Shown piece after piece: positions 5,848-7,457 of a stretch of 7,457 nucleotides of DNA; position 1 is the stretch's first letter; every line of letters begins with the position of its first letter. The notes under the pieces are model-generated. The model was not told the DNA's origin. It saw only the letters and a list, made by a program, of their open reading frames with translations, and ran no database searches. The position numbers and the translations under genes were made by a program. The DNA comes from Candidatus Woesearchaeota archaeon (GTDB lineage Archaea > Nanobdellota > Nanobdellia > Woesearchaeales > PXDW01): contig PXDW01000101.1 of assembly GCA_003564925.1 (NCBI GenBank), forward strand, positions 1-7,457, given 5' to 3'.

Positions 5848-6693
5848 CTAACAAGTTTCTGCTAAATAAGTTTCTGCTATTTTATTCATTCTTTTCTGTG
5901 ATTCTATTGAATCTTGCTTATTCTTAAATAGGGTTATAATACAAGAGCCTGATCCAGTTAAAAAAGCTTTTGAACCATTTTTATTTATTTTATTGAATAT
6001 ATGCTCTATTTCATTGTATTCTTCTTTTATCATATTTTCAAATTTATTATATGTATTTTTTATTATACCTTCAGAATCACCTTGTTTGATTGCTTTTAGA
6101 ATATCTTCTATACTGCCTTTGTTTTTTGTTTCTTTATTATTTTTATCATAAAGAATATAAGCTTCTTTTGTAGAAATTGAAATACTCGGCTTGGTTATTG
6201 TTAAATAAAGCTTAGGTATTTGTTTAAGAATCTCAATTCCTTTATCTGTTTCCGAATCTCTTGCTGTTTTCTCATAAAAAAAATAAGGTATGTCGTTTCC
6301 TAAATTATATTTTCTCACAAATCTAGATAATTCTTCTGATTCTAAACCTATTTGAAGGTGTTTGTTATAGAAATTTAAAATATAAGCAACATTAGAGCTG
6401 CCTCCAGCAAGTCCTGCCCTTATAGGAATTCTTTTTTCAATGAAAATTTCAAAATCTTTATTTATCTTATACTCTTTCTTGAATTCCCTTATTGCTTTAC
6501 TAACTAAGTTTTCTTTTTTGCTTAAAGCTTTACAAGTAACTTGAGTTTTACTTGAATCTCTTAATTTTATAATGTCATAAAGGCTTATTGTCTGTTTTAT
6601 GCTGTCTATCTCATGATTCCCGTTATCAAGCTTATTTATTATATCAAGAAATAGTGTAATTCTTGCATATGATTTTATCTGATATTCAGGCAT
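5848..6693 (-). CDS. IspE-like GHMP kinase (4-diphosphocytidyl-2-C-methylerythritol kinase family)
   Basis: The 281 residues match the IspE length (about 283) and layout. The N-terminal strand SYARITLFLDI (8-18) is followed by GNHEIDSIKQTISLYDII (25-42), the ATP loop IPIRAGLAGGSSNVA (89-103), GNDIPYF (132-138) with likely catalytic Asp134, STKEAY (174-179) and the third GHMP motif LTGSGSC (245-251). Bacterial IspE phosphorylates CDP-methylerythritol in the MEP route, which archaea normally lack. Deviations from E. coli IspE, from memory: PAKLN is YARIT, so Lys10 becomes Arg11, and the cytidine-stacking Tyr of DGYH becomes Asn26. The natural substrate is therefore uncertain and another isoprenoid or sugar alcohol is possible. 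The start at 6693 overlaps the previous gene by 8 bases (ATGCCTGA) and begins where the family begins; a longer frame to 6861 would lie inside AMMECR1 and is rejected. Family placement is good, function moderate. Confidence 0.85.
   Translation of the reverse strand: MPEYQIKSYARITLFLDIINKLDNGNHEIDSIKQTISLYDIIKLRDSSKTQVTCKALSKKENLVSKAIREFKKEYKINKDFEIFIEKRIPIRAGLAGGSSNVAYILNFYNKHLQIGLESEELSRFVRKYNLGNDIPYFFYEKTARDSETDKGIEILKQIPKLYLTITKPSISISTKEAYILYDKNNKETKNKGSIEDILKAIKQGDSEGIIKNTYNKFENMIKEEYNEIEHIFNKINKNGSKAFLTGSGSCIITLFKNKQDSIESQKRMNKIAETYLAETC
5853..5879. repeat. Tandem 12-bp direct repeat at the 3' end of the IspE-like gene
   Basis: AAGTTTCTGCTA occurs at 5853-5864 and again at 5868-5879, a 15-bp period. 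In the kinase it encodes a duplicated Ala-Glu-Thr (IAETY then LAETC) in the last ten residues. The period is a multiple of three, so the frame is kept and only the tail is lengthened. It probably arose by replication slippage. Confidence 0.7.
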
Positions 6694-7249
6694 GATATTC
6701 ACTTTCGTTAAATACTTTTCCTTGAAAATTATATATTTTATTATCAAGGTTTTGCCATGCATTAAAAGGCAGCCCTGCTTTTTGGCAAAGCATATGAAGG
6801 GCTTTCTCGGCATCGCATTTGTATTCTGTAAAAACCTGCGGCAACAATAATCCGGAGCCATATCTTGATTTTATTATCAGGCCGTCTTTTCCAATCTTGA
6901 TTTTTTTTAGATATTCTTCAGGATTTTTTACTTCAATCAGTTTTGGGACTGATAAAATAGAGATTTCTATTTCAATATCTTTCAACTCATCTCTTTCCAA
7001 AGGCCTAAATCTAGGATCAGAGAAGGCAGCAGATTTAGCCGATTCAATAATAGCTTTATATAATGGAAGAACAGGCTCAGGATATCCTATACAGCCTCTA
7101 AGCTGCCCCTTTTTTTCCAAAGTTACAAAAACTCCCTGTTTTTCAGAGAATTTTTTCATATTTGAAGCATCAATCTCACTTTTTGTAAAATAAGAATTTA
7201 TAGAATCTCTGGCAAGTTTTAATAAAGAGGCCTTATCCTCATTATTCAT
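6686..7249 (-). CDS. AMMECR1-domain protein
   Basis: The 187 residues form a complete archaeal AMMECR1 protein (family of PH0010; COG2078). The hallmark LRGCIGY lies at 50-56, followed by SAAFSDPRFRPL (73-84), the strand IEIEISILS (92-100) and GLLLPQVFTEYKCDAEKAL (133-151). The biochemical function of the family is unknown. The invariant Cys in RGCIG suggests a catalytic or ligand-binding role, and in many microbes AMMECR1 is associated with Memo-like and radical SAM proteins, neither of which is visible in this window. There is no signal peptide or membrane segment. The start ATG overlaps the rpoL stop by four bases (ATGA) and has GAGGT just upstream; its own stop overlaps the IspE-like start by eight bases. 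These overlaps make a co-translated operon with rpoL very likely. Confidence 0.93.
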   Translation of the reverse strand: MNNEDKASLLKLARDSINSYFTKSEIDASNMKKFSEKQGVFVTLEKKGQLRGCIGYPEPVLPLYKAIIESAKSAAFSDPRFRPLERDELKDIEIEISILSVPKLIEVKNPEEYLKKIKIGKDGLIIKSRYGSGLLLPQVFTEYKCDAEKALHMLCQKAGLPFNAWQNLDNKIYNFQGKVFNESEYHA

Positions 7250-7457
7250 TTTACCTCTTTCATAAACTGTTTTTTAAAATTGTCATTCAAGCTTTTTATT
7301 CTCTTAACTGCTCCTTCGAGAGCCTTTTTAGGGCTTTCTTTTCCATCTGTCTCAACAATCATTTTAGGAATGCCTATCAAAGGATGCTCAATATTATATG
7401 CAGCAGCTTTTACATGATTATCATTCCAAAGCTCTTTTCTAAGTATATTGCAGAATG
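7246..7457 (-). CDS. rpoL: DNA-directed RNA polymerase subunit L (Rpb11-like), C-terminal part (5' end beyond right edge)
   Basis: Sixty-nine residues followed by TGA (7248-7246) enter from the right edge. They begin FCNILRKELWND and continue with HVKAAAYNIEHPLIG (14-28), the strand PKMIVETDG and a final amphipathic helix. This matches the Rpb11/RpoL family, whose hallmark reads HTFCNLLRKEL and AAYNIEHPL. Subunit L pairs with subunit D to start archaeal RNA polymerase assembly, like the bacterial alpha dimer. About 20-25 residues of the N-terminus are missing, since the family is usually 90-95 residues. The stop overlaps the AMMECR1 start by four bases, so the two genes are very probably cotranscribed. 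This gene, with the P-type stalk proteins, fixes the domain of the organism as archaeal. Confidence 0.95.
   Translation of the reverse strand, partial: FCNILRKELWNDNHVKAAAYNIEHPLIGIPKMIVETDGKESPKKALEGAVKRIKSLNDNFKKQFMKEVK

Noticed and set aside
5848..6861. Longer IspE-like start at 6861
   Set aside because: The added 56 residues lie entirely within AMMECR1 in another frame and do not resemble IspE. The ATG at 6693 matches the family start and the typical overlap spacing.

Overview
The window is AT-rich, gene-dense DNA from an archaeon. Four proteins are archaeal/eukaryotic-type information-processing proteins: stalk protein aL12 (P1-like, ending in a GLGSLFG tail), aL10 (P0), aL1 and RNA polymerase subunit L (Rpb11-like). 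The gene starts also fit archaea, combining TATA-like boxes, leaderless starts and a few strong Shine-Dalgarno sites. Compact packing, overlapping genes, low GC and an unusual aL10 tail suggest a small-genome lineage such as DPANN. That placement is inference; the archaeal domain is well supported.

Layout from left to right. Positions 1-691 (-) hold the N-terminal half of a MATE-family transporter, cut by the left edge. 765-1184 (-) is a SlyD-type FKBP prolyl isomerase. 1280-2155 (-) is a long coiled-coil protein of unknown function. 2206-4355 (-) is the ribosomal stalk cluster, transcribed aL1, aL10, aL12, with the coiled-coil gene 50 bp beyond. 4463-5107 (-) is a membrane-anchored transglutaminase-like protein. 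It diverges from 5161-5847 (+), a cis-prenyltransferase (UppS family) and the only plus-strand gene. 5848-7457 (-) is a tightly overlapping set transcribed in the order rpoL (partial), AMMECR1-domain protein, IspE-like GHMP kinase. No stretch over 300 bases lacks a gene, and I saw no tRNA, rRNA, CRISPR array or insertion sequence.

Functional reading. The stalk proteins recruit translation GTPases to the ribosome, and aL1 probably helps control its own operon as in other archaea. The cis-prenyltransferase makes the long polyprenyl phosphate that carries sugars to the cell surface. Directly abutting it, tail to tail, is an IspE-like kinase, a family that normally works in the MEP isoprenoid pathway, which archaea generally lack. 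This is the most interesting item: its fold motifs are clear, but residues tied to catalysis and cytidine recognition in bacterial IspE look substituted. Other points worth attention are an aL10 without the usual GTPase-recruiting C-terminus, a possibly shared TATA element driving two near-leaderless divergent genes, and a hairpin between aL12 and the coiled-coil gene.
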